NCBI GenBank assembly: GCA_016182785.1
Contig: JACPFU010000014.1
Location: 1 to 64,000, forward strand
Direction of reading: 5' to 3'
Origin: Lysobacterales bacterium
GTDB lineage: Bacteria; Pseudomonadota; Gammaproteobacteria; Xanthomonadales; Ahniellaceae
Length of the DNA stretch: 64,000 bases
Under the pieces are notes generated by a model that was not told the DNA's origin, searched no databases, and was given only the letters and a program-made list of their open reading frames with translations. A program made the translations under genes and the position numbers. Shown piece after piece: positions 25,322 to 34,419 of this stretch; positions within the stretch are counted from its first letter, which is position 1; each line of letters starts with the position of its first letter.

Positions 25322-26747
25322 GCGGCGCTGCCTCGAAGCTGTCGGAGAAGAGGTACTGGTCGTTGCTCAGCATGAAGGTCGCGTCGCTGGAATCGGCGAG
25401 GCCTGGTGCGGTGACGCTGGCGACACGCACGCGGTAACCGGGGCCGATGGCCAGCGCCGGATCCGGCGTCCACAGGAAGCTGCCGTTGCTCGGCGCGTTG
25501 CTGACCAGTCGCGCGATCGCGACATCGTTGCGGTAGAGGTCGAGGTTCACTTCGCCACCGATGTTGTCGCTCCAGGTGATCGCGTGCGCGAGCGCGCGAT
25601 CCCAGTTCTCGGCTCCGTTCGGGCTGGTGACGGCGATCGAAGTCGGGGCATCGACGTTGAAGAAGGTGTTGTGGCTGGCGCCGTTGTAGACCGCCTCGAA
25701 GCGCCAGGTGCCCGGCGGTGATCCGGCCGGGAGGCTGTACAGCCAGGAACCGGTCCAGGACGAGGCGAAGGCGGTGGCGGTGGTGTATTGCCACGACTGG
25801 AAGGTGCTGCCGTCCGGTCGATAGATGGCGAGTTGCGCCGGCAATGCGCCCTGGTAGTCGCGGAAGAAAGCGTAGAAGTAGATGTTCTGCGGCGTGGTGA
25901 AGCTGTCTTGCAGATGGGTCAGCGTTTGCGCGCAGGCGTTCGCGGTGCTCGGCGGACTTGAATGCGTGCTCAACCGATTGATCGCCGAGTCCAGATAGGG
26001 ACGCTGGCTCAGCCACAACGACTGCGGCTGGCTGTTCGGTCCGGCGTAGGGATCGGTCCATTCCGCATTCGAGTAGGAACCGTAGCGCACCTCGAAGTGC
26101 AGATGCGGGCCGCTCGAGTTGCCCGAACTGGCGGCGGTGCCGAGGTATTCGCCCTGCACCACGGTCTGGCCGACGCTCTTGCCGGTGAGCGAGTTGTAGC
26201 GCATGTGTCCGTAGATGGTCATGGTGCCATCGGCGTGGATCAGCGCAACGTAGTTCCAAGGATCGGCATTGCTGCCGCCATCGCAGGGGTTGTGGTCGGT
26301 GGCATCGCCATTGGCCTTGGCGGCGATGGTGCCGGCCGCAGCCGCGACGGCTTGTACTTCGCCCGCGTCCACCTTGTTCCAGTTGAACGGCGTGAGCGCA
26401 AGGTCGGTGCCGCGATGGCCGTCATAGGTGCGCGAGCCGCCGTTGTAGTCGAGCACCGCGCCCGCGGCCGGGTTGTGGTCGGAAAACGCCGAGACGCGGA
26501 AGCCGGCGGCGTCGGGAAGCCCGGGTGCCAGGCGCAGCGGAAACAGGTAGCCGACCGCGTTCGGGCTTGCAGGCATCGGCAGCAGCGACTGCTGCCTGAG
26601 CAGCTCGACGTTGTGCTGGATCTCCTGCCACATGGCCAGTTCGGCAGCAGGGGACAAATGGTCGGTCGGCGTGCGCTCCTCGCCCGGATTGGCCAGGGCC
26701 GCGCATGGCAGCAACAGCACAGCCAGACACACACCGCGCCACGCCAT
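25308..26747 (-). CDS. secreted M23-family metallopeptidase with a degenerate DGFE-like tail
   Basis: A 479-residue exported protein. MAWRG plus [14 protein letters not shown] is a signal peptide. The M23 (LytM-like) domain covers about 75-240, with zinc ligands in HRGTDLAL and the GPHLHFEV motif, so it probably cuts peptidoglycan cross-links or another Gly-rich peptide. Beta-sandwich regions follow (about 270-465, with [18 protein letters not shown] resembling an Ig-like carbohydrate or surface domain). The tail reads [15 protein letters not shown], an altered F-x-D-G-F-E tag (Gly to Ser) carrying eight extra residues. ATG 26828 upstream has a GAGAGG site and is an alternative start with a longer leader. 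Confidence 0.85.
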   Translation of the reverse strand: MAWRGVCLAVLLLPCAALANPGEERTPTDHLSPAAELAMWQEIQHNVELLRQQSLLPMPASPNAVGYLFPLRLAPGLPDAAGFRVSAFSDHNPAAGAVLDYNGGSRTYDGHRGTDLALTPFNWNKVDAGEVQAVAAAAGTIAAKANGDATDHNPCDGGSNADPWNYVALIHADGTMTIYGHMRYNSLTGKSVGQTVVQGEYLGTAASSGNSSGPHLHFEVRYGSYSNAEWTDPYAGPNSQPQSLWLSQRPYLDSAINRLSTHSSPPSTANACAQTLTHLQDSFTTPQNIYFYAFFRDYQGALPAQLAIYRPDGSTFQSWQYTTATAFASSWTGSWLYSLPAGSPPGTWRFEAVYNGASHNTFFNVDAPTSIAVTSPNGAENWDRALAHAITWSDNIGGEVNLDLYRNDVAIARLVSNAPSNGSFLWTPDPALAIGPGYRVRVASVTAPGLADSSDATFMLSNDQYLFSDSFEAAPLTPP

Positions 26748-26962
26748 GCCGCCTTGCACTCGCTGCCCCGCCGCGGTGGATCGCCGCGGGTTCGCGCAGT
26801 TCGCCAGCATCGCAACGCACGACTGCATGATCGCCTCTCGTTTCCGATTCTGGTCTGCACGCAGGACTCGTGCCGGGTGGTGACCCTTCTCTTCAACGCG
26901 AGCCAGGCAGCCGCGGGAGCGGGGCTCCTGCGCCGCCGAACGGTACTGCCCTGTGCCCGCGG

Positions 26963-26992
26963 TTGCGCCCGCGCGGTGCCAGCCCCTAGAAT
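26963..26992 (+). promoter_or_regulatory. possible promoter of tRNA-Thr
   Basis: TTGCGC (26963-26968), an 18-base spacer, then TAGAAT (26987-26992), about 65 bases before the tRNA. The -10 box is good and the -35 box weak. Confidence 0.4.
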
Positions 26993-27056
26993 GCGCGCCC
27001 CTTCGAGCCTGGGCGCGGCAGATCGATCGCGATTGCCGGGTTCGACAGGGACTCCC

Positions 27057-27132
27057 GCCGGTGTAGCTCAGTTGGTAGAGCGGCGCATTCGTAATGCGTA
27101 GGTCGTAGGTTCGAATCCTATCTCCGGCACCA
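27057..27132 (+). tRNA. tRNA-Thr (anticodon CGT)
   Basis: A 76-base cloverleaf with encoded CCA. D arm with AGTTGGTAGA loop, anticodon loop TTCGTAA reading ACG codons, T loop TTCGAAT, all in register. The acceptor stem is GCCGGTG against CTCCGGC, which leaves a U6:U67 mismatch; the other six pairs are normal. The sequence otherwise resembles E. coli tRNA-Thr(CGU) closely. Confidence 0.95.
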
Positions 27133-27140
27133 ATGAAAAC

Positions 27141-27180
27141 AAGGGCTTGCGTGCTTCACGGTGCGCAGGCCCTTGTCGTT
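27141..27180 (+). terminator. terminator after tRNA-Thr
   Basis: AAGGGCTTGCG pairs with CGCAGGCCCTT around a loop of about 12 bases (one wobble pair), followed by GTCGTTTCTTG. It begins nine bases after the tRNA CCA. Confidence 0.65.
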
Positions 27181-27283
27181 TCTTGTGCTGCGTAACAGAT
27201 GCGTAACGCCCGGTCGCGTTATGGATCGTTGTTACTCAGCGGCGCATCCGCGAAGCTCGCGGCGGGGCAACAAGGGCGCATCG

Positions 27284-27916
27284 ATGACCATCGAGCAGAT
27301 CGTCGAGAAGGTTTTTCCGAAAGAGTGGCTGCTGCCGGCGCTAGCGGCCGCGGTCGGCACGGGTGTCGTCTCCTTCTTGACCGCGTACTTGCCATGGCTC
27401 TCACGTGCGCTGGCAAAGGTTGGGACATCTCCATGGCGCTGGCAGTTCGTCTTCGCGGTGATCATGCTCGTCGCGCTGGGTGTGCGGCGGGTGTATCGGA
27501 GATACCTCGCTCGAGAACGATCCAACCGCATTGCAGCGCAACGCCGTGAGGCAGCCGCGGCTGCTTTGCGGGAAGGGGCTGCGCGCCTCGCTCGCGAACG
27601 AGAAGCCCTGAGAGAGTCCTACGCGAAGCTGCGTCCAGTCGATCGCGCAGTTCTTTCTGCGTTCATTGGTGACGGAATTCGAACCATCCCTACGGATCGT
27701 ATTTGCGCAATCGTAATGTCGACGTCGTCTGGCGTGAGCGGCCCCCAGGTCGGGCTCGCACTCCAGAGGCTTCATGACAGGAGGATTCTCCACGTGGGGC
27801 GACCGTCACACTTTGATGACGAAGTAGCGACGCTGCTTGAAGGGCACTTCAACCAACTAAACGACGATCCACGCTTGCTCGCCGAACCAGCGACAAAAGA
27901 CATCGCGCCGAATTGA
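27284..27916 (+). CDS. two-helix membrane protein with coiled coil, possibly SieB-like superinfection exclusion
   Basis: A 210-residue protein. There are two membrane helices (about 15-35 and 50-66). A charged Ala/Arg/Glu helix follows (about 70-112, likely coiled coil), then a soluble domain beginning LRPVDRAVLSAFI with an apparent winged-helix pattern. The order of two N-terminal helices and a cytosolic domain resembles the SuperInfExcl_B group of prophage proteins, but the match is by layout only. The start at 27284 (MTIEQIVEK) follows AAGGGCG. It lies directly downstream of a tRNA, in DNA less GC-rich than its surroundings and with more varied codons, which suggests transfer. No integrase is visible. 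Confidence 0.6.
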   Translation: MTIEQIVEKVFPKEWLLPALAAAVGTGVVSFLTAYLPWLSRALAKVGTSPWRWQFVFAVIMLVALGVRRVYRRYLARERSNRIAAQRREAAAAALREGAARLAREREALRESYAKLRPVDRAVLSAFIGDGIRTIPTDRICAIVMSTSSGVSGPQVGLALQRLHDRRILHVGRPSHFDDEVATLLEGHFNQLNDDPRLLAEPATKDIAPN

Positions 27917-28061
27917 AACAACAACGCCACCCGAAGGTGGTTGTGTGCGTCGTCAGGTGGCTGAGGGTCGCGTCGCGACGGTAGACCGCGCCTAGCTGCC
28001 GTCCCGAGCTTGTTCGCCGACTTCATTGGCCCCTTACGCGTCACCGGTTTCGCCGGCGCAC
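27917..28061. other. non-coding gap with a hairpin
   Basis: Between two convergent genes. CCACC-CGAA-GGTGG at about 27929-27942, with partly paired flanks and TTGTGT after it, could end the upstream gene. Nothing else is recognised. Confidence 0.4.
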
Positions 28062-28895
28062 TTACTCGAACCCATCCGCAAACAGGAAGCGGGTGATTGC
28101 GTACTGGTCGGACCGTGCCGCCGTTGCGCCGTAGGTGGTGGTGACGGTCCAGGTGGCGCTGCGCACGGTGTCGCTGGCCGGCGTGTCGAACACGGTCAGG
28201 AAGGCGCTGGCCCCCGCACTCAGGTTGTAGGCGAAGTTGTTGAGCACGCTGCCGAGCGCGCTGTCGACCAGGGTGTGCGTCGGCATCGCGAACGCCGCCG
28301 AGTTGTGGACCAGGTAGCTGATCACGACCTTGCGCCCGGGCACGAAGTCGATGGCGTGTCGCGTCGGCAGGCTGCAGGTGCCGATGTCGTCCGGGTTGGT
28401 GCAGACCTCGATCGCGGGGGCGACCGTGGTGGTGATCTCGAAGTCGGGCGGAAGCACCGTCAGGCTGACGCTGCCGGACGCGGAGACGATGTCGCCGCCG
28501 GCGGTGGTTCCGGTCCAGATGGCCGACTGCGGGTAGCTGCCCGAGATCAATGGCGCATTCCCGCGATGGGTGATGAACGCCGACGAGGCGGGCGGCAGCG
28601 TATACGGGAAGTTGTTGAGCAGCAGGCCGAAGACGGTGTCGGTCAGCGTGTGCGAGATGAACTCGGTGTCGCCGGTGTTGGTGGCGTTGTAGCCGACGAC
28701 ATAGGGCTCGCCGGGTTCGACGCTGACCATGTTGGTGGGCGGCAGGCCGCAGTTGTCCGGATTGCCCGGGTCGGTGCAGTACGCGGCGACCGTGCCGACG
28801 GTGGTCGCGACGCCAAGGCCGGGCGCCGCCAGTGCGGACAGCGGGAGCACCAGGGCTGCCGTGAACAAGGCCTTGTGCGCGGATCGGATGCCCAT
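28062..28895 (-). CDS. secreted protein with two tandem beta-domains and C-terminal DGFE tag
   Basis: A 277-residue exported protein without a recognised family. The signal peptide covers about 1-23 (cut after ALA). Two repeats follow, about 30-130 and 156-255. Each has a cysteine pair (YCTDPGNPDNCGLP; VCTNPDDIGTCSLP), then V/F-x-P-G-x-x-x-V-x-Y, then HTLTDTVFGLLLNNFPY or HTLVDSALGSVLNNFAY, then P/S-A-x-x-S-A-F. They resemble DUF11-type beta-sandwich repeats of surface proteins. The last residues are FLFADGFE, the tag shared with other secreted proteins here. I chose ATG 28895 because it begins the signal peptide. It is probably secreted or cell-surface; function unknown. Confidence 0.75.
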   Translation of the reverse strand: MGIRSAHKALFTAALVLPLSALAAPGLGVATTVGTVAAYCTDPGNPDNCGLPPTNMVSVEPGEPYVVGYNATNTGDTEFISHTLTDTVFGLLLNNFPYTLPPASSAFITHRGNAPLISGSYPQSAIWTGTTAGGDIVSASGSVSLTVLPPDFEITTTVAPAIEVCTNPDDIGTCSLPTRHAIDFVPGRKVVISYLVHNSAAFAMPTHTLVDSALGSVLNNFAYNLSAGASAFLTVFDTPASDTVRSATWTVTTTYGATAARSDQYAITRFLFADGFE

Positions 28896-29093
28896 TTGCG
28901 TCGTTCCTTCGCGTCGAGTGGATGCCCGCAACCACGCCCACGTGGCGCGGCAAAGGTGCAATTGCGACAAAGTGTAGGGCAACACGCTCCACCCCGCGCC
29001 AGGCATGGTGTTTGAGCGCCGCAGTCGATGTGCGAACTCGCCCGCGCCTGATGGCACGGAACTTGTACCTGCACCGCCAACCGGACCGCTGGC

Positions 29094-29357
29094 ATGTGCA
29101 TCGTGACCTTCCTCTCCAGGCTTCGCTTCACCACCGACCAGAGTCCTGAGCCGGGCGATGCGGTCATGGCGCACGTGCTCGACGTCGGCGCCGGACGACC
29201 GCGCGTGAAGCTCGCGACCTGCGACGCGCACGGCGCGTGGTCCTGCGCCGAGACCGGCGCCGCGCTGCTGCCGCGCGGTTCGCGCTGCGTGCTGATGGGC
29301 TGGGAGCCCAACGACGACGAACAGGAGCGCAAGTACCGCGAGCGTTTCGGGTTGTAG
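29094..29357 (+). CDS. small hypothetical protein
   Basis: An 87-residue frame starting [16 protein letters not shown], with a plausible beta-rich middle ([18 protein letters not shown] resembles a strand-rich fold) and a charged end ([17 protein letters not shown]). It lies just before nadK on the same strand, with 46 bases between. I recognise no family. ATG 29166 (MAHVLDVG) is an alternative start. No good ribosome-binding site is seen for either, so it may be non-coding. The 198 bases before it hold nothing else that I can name. Confidence 0.45.
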   Translation: MCIVTFLSRLRFTTDQSPEPGDAVMAHVLDVGAGRPRVKLATCDAHGAWSCAETGAALLPRGSRCVLMGWEPNDDEQERKYRERFGL

Positions 29358-29403
29358 CGAAACTGCTTCCGCGCGCGTCGCGCTTGCGGCATTCTGCGCG
29401 GCC

Positions 29404-30168
29404 ATGACCACCCGCATCGCATTTGCCGCCAGCAAGACCGAGGAGGCGCAGTCCGCGCTCGCCATGCTGCGCGCGGCGCACGGCGATGTCGCGCCGTCCG
29501 AGGCCGAGGTCATCGTCGCGCTGGGGGGCGACGGCTTCATGCTGCAGACGCTGCATCGCTACCGCGATCTGGCCAAGCCGGTGTACGGCATGAAGCTCGG
29601 CAGTGTCGGTTTCCTGATGAACCAGTTCCATGCCGATTCGCTGGATGTGCGCATCGAGCGCGCGCGCCCGACCCAGTTGCGGCCGCTGGAGATGACCGCG
29701 GTGGCGGAGTCGGGTTCCACCGTCGAGGCGATCGCCTTCAACGAAGTCTCGCTGCTGCGCCAGACCAAGCAGGCCGCGCACATTCGGGTTTCGCTGAATG
29801 GCGTGGTCAAGCTCGAAGAACTGATCTGCGACGGCGTGCTGGTGTCCACGCCCGCCGGCAGCACTGCCTACAACCTGTCGGCACACGGGCCGATCCTGCC
29901 GCTCGATTCGCGCGTGCTGGCGATGACCGCGATCTCGCCGTTCCGGCCGCGACGCTGGCGCGGTGCGGTGTTGCCGGCATCGGTCGAGGTGCGCTTCGAG
30001 ATTCTTGACCACTACAAGCGTCCGGTGAGCGCGACTGCGGACGCGAACGAGGTGCGCGACATCGTCGAGGTGACGGTGCGCGAATCGCCGACGCGCACGG
30101 TGACCCTGCTGTTCGACCCCGAACACAATCTTGAGCAACGGATCCTCGATGAACAATTCGCCTTCTGA
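29404..30168 (+). CDS. nadK: NAD kinase
   Basis: A 254-residue NAD kinase making NADP from NAD and ATP or polyphosphate. The catalytic GGDGFML motif (about residues 41-47), NEVSLLRQ, and [17 protein letters not shown] are all present. It is short for the family (often about 290), because the N-terminal extension is reduced, as in other Xanthomonadales. The last 20 bases contain the start of the subtilase gene, so the protease may be translationally coupled to it. Confidence 0.95.
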   Translation: MTTRIAFAASKTEEAQSALAMLRAAHGDVAPSEAEVIVALGGDGFMLQTLHRYRDLAKPVYGMKLGSVGFLMNQFHADSLDVRIERARPTQLRPLEMTAVAESGSTVEAIAFNEVSLLRQTKQAAHIRVSLNGVVKLEELICDGVLVSTPAGSTAYNLSAHGPILPLDSRVLAMTAISPFRPRRWRGAVLPASVEVRFEILDHYKRPVSATADANEVRDIVEVTVRESPTRTVTLLFDPEHNLEQRILDEQFAF

Positions 30169-31687
30169 ACTCCTGCGCCCCTTCCTCTTCGCGACACTCG
30201 CGCTGTCCGCCTTCGCGGCAAGCGCCGCGGATTGGCGTGACAAGGTCGATCCCGTCCTGCGTGCCGAGCTCGCGAAGGGCGCCGGTGCACCGGTGCGGGT
30301 GTTGATCGTTCCGCACGTTGCCGCTGAGGCGCAGATCGATATCGCGGCGCTGTCTTCGCGCACGCCGCCCAAGCAGCGTCCGCAGGTGGTGCATGCCGCC
30401 TTGCGCGCGCAGGCCGAGGCAACGCAGGCCGGCGTGCGCGCCTGGCTGCGGCGCGAGGGCATCGCGTATCAGGCGTTCAGCGTGGCCAATGCGGTGGCGG
30501 CCACCTTGCCGGCAGATCAGGTCGATGCGCTGGCGAAGCGCGGGGACGTGGCGCGCATCGACGCCGACCCGGTGATCCGCCATGCCCTGCCGAAGGCGGA
30601 GCCACTGCAGTTCGGCAAGGCGGTGACGGCGGTCGAACTCGGCGTCACCTACATCAACGCACCCGCGGTCTGGGCGCTGGCTGGCAACCCGCGCGGCGGC
30701 GGCATCGTCGTCGCCGGACAGGACACCGGTTACCGCTGGACGCATGCGGCGCTGAAGGCGAAGTACCGCGGCTGGAATGGCGTCAGCGCCAACCACGACT
30801 ACCAGTGGCACGACGCCATCCACTCCGGCGGCGGCGTCTGCGGTGCGAATGCCGTGGCCCCCTGCGACGACAATGGTCATGGCACGCACACCATGGGCAC
30901 CATGATCGGCGACGACGGCGCTACCAACCAGATCGGCGTGGCGCCGGATGCGAAGTGGATCGCCTGCCGCAACATGGATGTCGGTGACGGCACGCCGACC
31001 ACGTATCTCGAGTGTTTCGAGTTCTTCCTGGCGCCGTACCCGGTCGGCGGCACGCCGGGGCAGGGCGACCCGAACCAGTCACCGCACGTCATCAACAACT
31101 CCTGGGGTTGCCCCGCTGTGGAAGGCTGCAATTCCGGCAACTGGGCGACGATGCAGACCGCCATCAGCAACCTCACCGCTGCAGGCGTGCTGGTGGTGGT
31201 CTCTGCGGGCAACGGCGGCAGCGGCTGTTCGACGGTCAGCGACCCGCCCGCGTTCTTCGCGGAGTCGTTCTCGGTCGGCAATTTCAATGCATCGACCGGC
31301 ACGATCGCCAGTTCATCGAGTCGTGGGCCGGTCACGGTCGATGGCAGCAACCGGATGAAGCCGGAGATTTCGGCGCCCGGATCCAACGTGCGCTCGGCGC
31401 TCAATTCCGGCGACACCAGCTACACGACGATGAGCGGCACCAGCATGGCCGGCCCGCATGTCGCCGGCGCCGCGGCGCTGTTGATGAGCGCGGTGCCCGC
31501 GCTCCAACGCCAGCCGGCGCTGGTGCGCCAGTACCTGGAACAGTCGGCGACGCCGGTGTCTTCCACCGCTTGCTCTTCGGCCGGTGTGCCGAACAACCTC
31601 TACGGCCACGGCCGCCTCGACGTGCTCGCCGCGGTGCAGGCCGCCCTGGCCGCAACCCCGGAAATTTTCCTCGACGGGTTTGAATGA
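30149..31687 (+). CDS. secreted subtilisin-family (S8) serine protease with C-terminal DGFE tag
   Basis: A 512-residue exported protease. The signal peptide covers about 1-27 ([20 protein letters not shown] then AFAASA). An inhibitor-like prodomain follows (about 30-155). The S8 domain has the catalytic Asp in [13 protein letters not shown], His in [10 protein letters not shown], and Ser in [17 protein letters not shown], plus NNSWG. It is likely secreted and self-processed. It ends in EIFLDGFE, in the same position as the tag on three other secreted proteins. ATG 30149 begins the signal peptide and sits inside the nadK gene. The stop overlaps the nucleotidase start by four bases. Confidence 0.92.
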   Translation: MNNSPSELLRPFLFATLALSAFAASAADWRDKVDPVLRAELAKGAGAPVRVLIVPHVAAEAQIDIAALSSRTPPKQRPQVVHAALRAQAEATQAGVRAWLRREGIAYQAFSVANAVAATLPADQVDALAKRGDVARIDADPVIRHALPKAEPLQFGKAVTAVELGVTYINAPAVWALAGNPRGGGIVVAGQDTGYRWTHAALKAKYRGWNGVSANHDYQWHDAIHSGGGVCGANAVAPCDDNGHGTHTMGTMIGDDGATNQIGVAPDAKWIACRNMDVGDGTPTTYLECFEFFLAPYPVGGTPGQGDPNQSPHVINNSWGCPAVEGCNSGNWATMQTAISNLTAAGVLVVVSAGNGGSGCSTVSDPPAFFAESFSVGNFNASTGTIASSSSRGPVTVDGSNRMKPEISAPGSNVRSALNSGDTSYTTMSGTSMAGPHVAGAAALLMSAVPALQRQPALVRQYLEQSATPVSSTACSSAGVPNNLYGHGRLDVLAAVQAALAATPEIFLDGFE

Positions 31688-32592
31688 GCCTTGAGCCCAC
31701 CAGCGATAACCGGCTGACGGTCGCGATCAGTTCGCGGGCCTTGTTCGATCTGGGCGAAAGCCATGCCTTGTTCGAGCGTGAGGGTCTGGATGCGTATCGG
31801 GCGTACCAGATGGCGCGCGAGAACGAATTGCTGGCGCCTGGCATCGCGTTCCCGCTGGTCGAGAAGTTGCTGCGCATCAACCGGCTCTCGGCCGACACGC
31901 CGCGGATCGAGGTGATCTTGCTGTCGCGCAATTCGTCCGACACCGGCCTGCGCATCTTCAATTCGATCGAGCACTATGGTCTCGAGATCGTGCGCGCCGC
32001 GTTCACCAATGGCGCGCCGACCTGGCCGTATGTGCAGCCGTTCGGCGCGCAGTTGTTCCTGTCGGCGAACCATGACGATGTCGCCAGCGCGCTCGAAGCC
32101 GGCGTCGCCGCCGCGACCATCCTGCCGTCCAAGGCGCCCGACCGGCAGTCGGACCAACTGCGCATCGCTTTCGATGGTGACGCCGTGATCTTCTCCGATG
32201 AGTCCGAACGCATTTCGCAGGAGCAGGGTTTGCAGGCCTTTCACGACAACGAGATCGAACATGCGGCCAAGCCGATGGGCGGCGGACCGTTTCGCGCCTT
32301 CCTCGACCAGTTGCACCGCATCCAGTCGGCATTTCCGTTCGGGCAGAGCCCGATCCGCACCGCGCTCGTCACCGCGCGCTCGGCGCCGGCGCACAAGCGC
32401 GTGATCCTGACCTTGCGCGAGTGGGGCGTGCGTCTCGACGAAGCCATGTTCCTCGGTGGCCGCGACAAGGGCCCGTTCCTGCGCACCTTCGGCGCCGACA
32501 TTTTTTTCGACGATTCCGCGCGCAATGCCGAATCCGCCAGCGGCCATGTGGCCACCGGGCACGTGCCGCATGGGGTGTCGAACAAGCCGTAG
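31684..32592 (+). CDS. cytosolic 5'-nucleotidase (NT5C1/cN-I family)
   Basis: A 302-residue HAD-fold protein resembling mammalian cytosolic 5'-nucleotidase I. Visible family stretches include AISSRALFDL, GIAFPLVEKLL, VILLSRNSSDTGLRIFNSIE, FLSANHDDV, RIAFDGDAVIFSDESER and FLGGRDKGPFL. It would dephosphorylate nucleoside monophosphates, AMP in characterised relatives. It has no signal peptide, unlike the secreted proteins beside it. Its start overlaps the subtilase stop (ATGA), so the two genes are coupled. Why a cytosolic nucleotidase is coupled to a secreted protease is not clear. Confidence 0.88.
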   Translation: MSLEPTSDNRLTVAISSRALFDLGESHALFEREGLDAYRAYQMARENELLAPGIAFPLVEKLLRINRLSADTPRIEVILLSRNSSDTGLRIFNSIEHYGLEIVRAAFTNGAPTWPYVQPFGAQLFLSANHDDVASALEAGVAAATILPSKAPDRQSDQLRIAFDGDAVIFSDESERISQEQGLQAFHDNEIEHAAKPMGGGPFRAFLDQLHRIQSAFPFGQSPIRTALVTARSAPAHKRVILTLREWGVRLDEAMFLGGRDKGPFLRTFGADIFFDDSARNAESASGHVATGHVPHGVSNKP

Positions 32593-32660
32593 GTCGCGAC
32601 CGGGGCCGCTGCCGCGTCGCTGGCGCAGGTGGATGTGCGGAGCGACCTTGGTCGCGACCC
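32589..32660. repeat. REP-like palindromes (GGTCGCGACC cores)
   Basis: Two copies of the palindrome GGTCGCGACC at 32592-32601 and 32650-32659. The second is part of GGAGCGACCTTGGTCGCGACC, whose GCGACC-TT-GGTCGC stem is typical of REP elements. The first is preceded by GTA (GTAGGTCGCGACC). They lie in the short gap after the nucleotidase gene. Confidence 0.6.
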
Positions 32661-32701
32661 GCAGCACATTGCCACTCGATGCCCGGTTGTACGATCGCCG
32701 C

Positions 32702-34300
32702 ATGCGCCCACCACGAAACCTGTTGTCCGCATGCCTGCTGTGCGCCGCAATTCCGGCGATGGCCCAGATCGGGGCGCCGACGCTGCAGTGGGAGTACGGC
32801 GGGTGTTCGGCGTCCAGTTGCCAGACCGGTTGGTACAGCGGTCCCGCGGCCGCCGACATCGACGCCGACGGCTTGATCGACATCGTCTGGGGCAGCTATG
32901 ACGTGGTCGCGCTGAACGGTGCCGACGGCACCCTGAAATGGCGCGGCACGAACCCGCAGCGGGTGTGGCCGGCGATCGCGGTCGCCGATTTCGATCCCGG
33001 CACGGCCGGGCTCGAAAGCGCGGTCGGCCGCGGCGGCAACCAGTTGACGCTGTACAGCGCGAGCGGCGCGGTGCTGTGGACGCGCACGCCCTTCGCCGGT
33101 GGCGAGGTGCGCAGCCTGGCCGCGGCCGACATCGACGGCAACGGCGATCTGGAGATCATCGTCGGCCGCGCATCGAGTGGAGGCGACCAGCAGGTCAGCG
33201 TCTACGAACACAACGGCACGTTGCGCACGGGTTGGCCAGCGCGACATGTCGGCGAGCCCGGCTACGGCGCCGGCATGTACAACGAGAACCTCGCGGCCGC
33301 CGACCTCGACGGCGACGGACAGGCCGAGATCTACGCGCCCACCGACACCCACTACATCACCGCGCTGCATCCGAACGGCAGCCAGCTGCTCGCGAGCACG
33401 CTGTATGGATTGAGCGGCGGCCAGCCGAAGACCTGGGCCCAGGTCGGGGTGCACGTCGACCAGGCCGCGGATCTGGCCGGCTATGCCGATTGCGGCGTGC
33501 AGCATCGGCCGAACTTCGCCAACGCCGCTCCGGCGATCGCCGACATGGACGGCAACGGCAGCCTGGAACTCGTGGTGCCCGGCGATGTGTACGACTGCTC
33601 GATCGGCGACCCCGACGGCGACCTGTACTACCTGCCCTGGATACTGCGCCGCGACCGCACCCGCTGGGCGGCAGGGCCATTCGACTGGACCGCGATCCCG
33701 GCGCCGGGCGCGAGTGGCGGTGCGACGATCCAGGGCGACTACGCGACCATCGAGGATGCGGTGGTCAATGCCGTGCTCGCCGACCTCGACGGCGACGGCC
33801 AGCGCGAGATCCTGTTCGCGAGTTACGACGGCAAGCTGCATGCGTGGTGGCTGGACAAGACCGAGAAACACAACTGGCCCTACCAGGTCCCGGGCAGCGG
33901 CTTTCGCTTCGCCGGCGAGCCCGCGGTGGTCGACCTCGACGACGACGGCGATGCGGAGGTGATCTTCAGCACCTGGCCGCAGAAGGGCGGCAACGCGCGC
34001 GGCAAGCTGATCCTCCTCGACGCTCACGGCAGCCTGCTGCACAGCGTCGATTTGCCGACCGCGCGCGGCGGCTCCTGGAACGGCGGACTCGCGGCACCCA
34101 CGGTCGCGCAGATCGACGCCGATCCGGAGTTCGAGGTCGTGCTCGGCACCAGCCACTCCGGCGTGGTCGTCTACCAGATCCCCGGCAGTGCCAACGCGCG
34201 CGTGCTCTGGGGCACCGCGCGCGGCAGCCTGCTGCGCAACGCACTGGCGCCGCCGAGCCCATCCTCGTCGAACCCGATCTTCAGCGACGGGTTCGAATGA
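32702..34300 (+). CDS. secreted FG-GAP/VCBS repeat protein with C-terminal DGFE tag
   Basis: A 532-residue exported protein. The signal peptide runs to about residue 21 (MRPPRNLLSACLLCAAIPAMA). Repeated blades of a beta-propeller follow, each with a calcium-binding D-x-D-x-D-G-x-x-D/E pattern (AAADIDADGLIDIVWG, AAADIDGNGDLEIIVG, AAADLDGDGQAEIYAP, AIADMDGNGSLELVVP, LADLDGDGQREILFA, VDLDDDGDAEVIFS). At least six blades are visible, the integrin-alpha-like fold. It probably binds calcium and a surface or extracellular ligand. It ends PIFSDGFE. The upstream gap holds REP-like palindromes. Confidence 0.88.
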   Translation: MRPPRNLLSACLLCAAIPAMAQIGAPTLQWEYGGCSASSCQTGWYSGPAAADIDADGLIDIVWGSYDVVALNGADGTLKWRGTNPQRVWPAIAVADFDPGTAGLESAVGRGGNQLTLYSASGAVLWTRTPFAGGEVRSLAAADIDGNGDLEIIVGRASSGGDQQVSVYEHNGTLRTGWPARHVGEPGYGAGMYNENLAAADLDGDGQAEIYAPTDTHYITALHPNGSQLLASTLYGLSGGQPKTWAQVGVHVDQAADLAGYADCGVQHRPNFANAAPAIADMDGNGSLELVVPGDVYDCSIGDPDGDLYYLPWILRRDRTRWAAGPFDWTAIPAPGASGGATIQGDYATIEDAVVNAVLADLDGDGQREILFASYDGKLHAWWLDKTEKHNWPYQVPGSGFRFAGEPAVVDLDDDGDAEVIFSTWPQKGGNARGKLILLDAHGSLLHSVDLPTARGGSWNGGLAAPTVAQIDADPEFEVVLGTSHSGVVVYQIPGSANARVLWGTARGSLLRNALAPPSPSSSNPIFSDGFE

Positions 34301-34419
34301 GGCTTCCGCCGCGCGCGCGACCACAGCGCGCCGATGCGGGGTCGCATTCGATTGCAGGCTGATCGCATCGCCGGTGGCGGCTGGTACATTCGCGCTCGAA
34401 TCGAACGAGACCGAAACGC

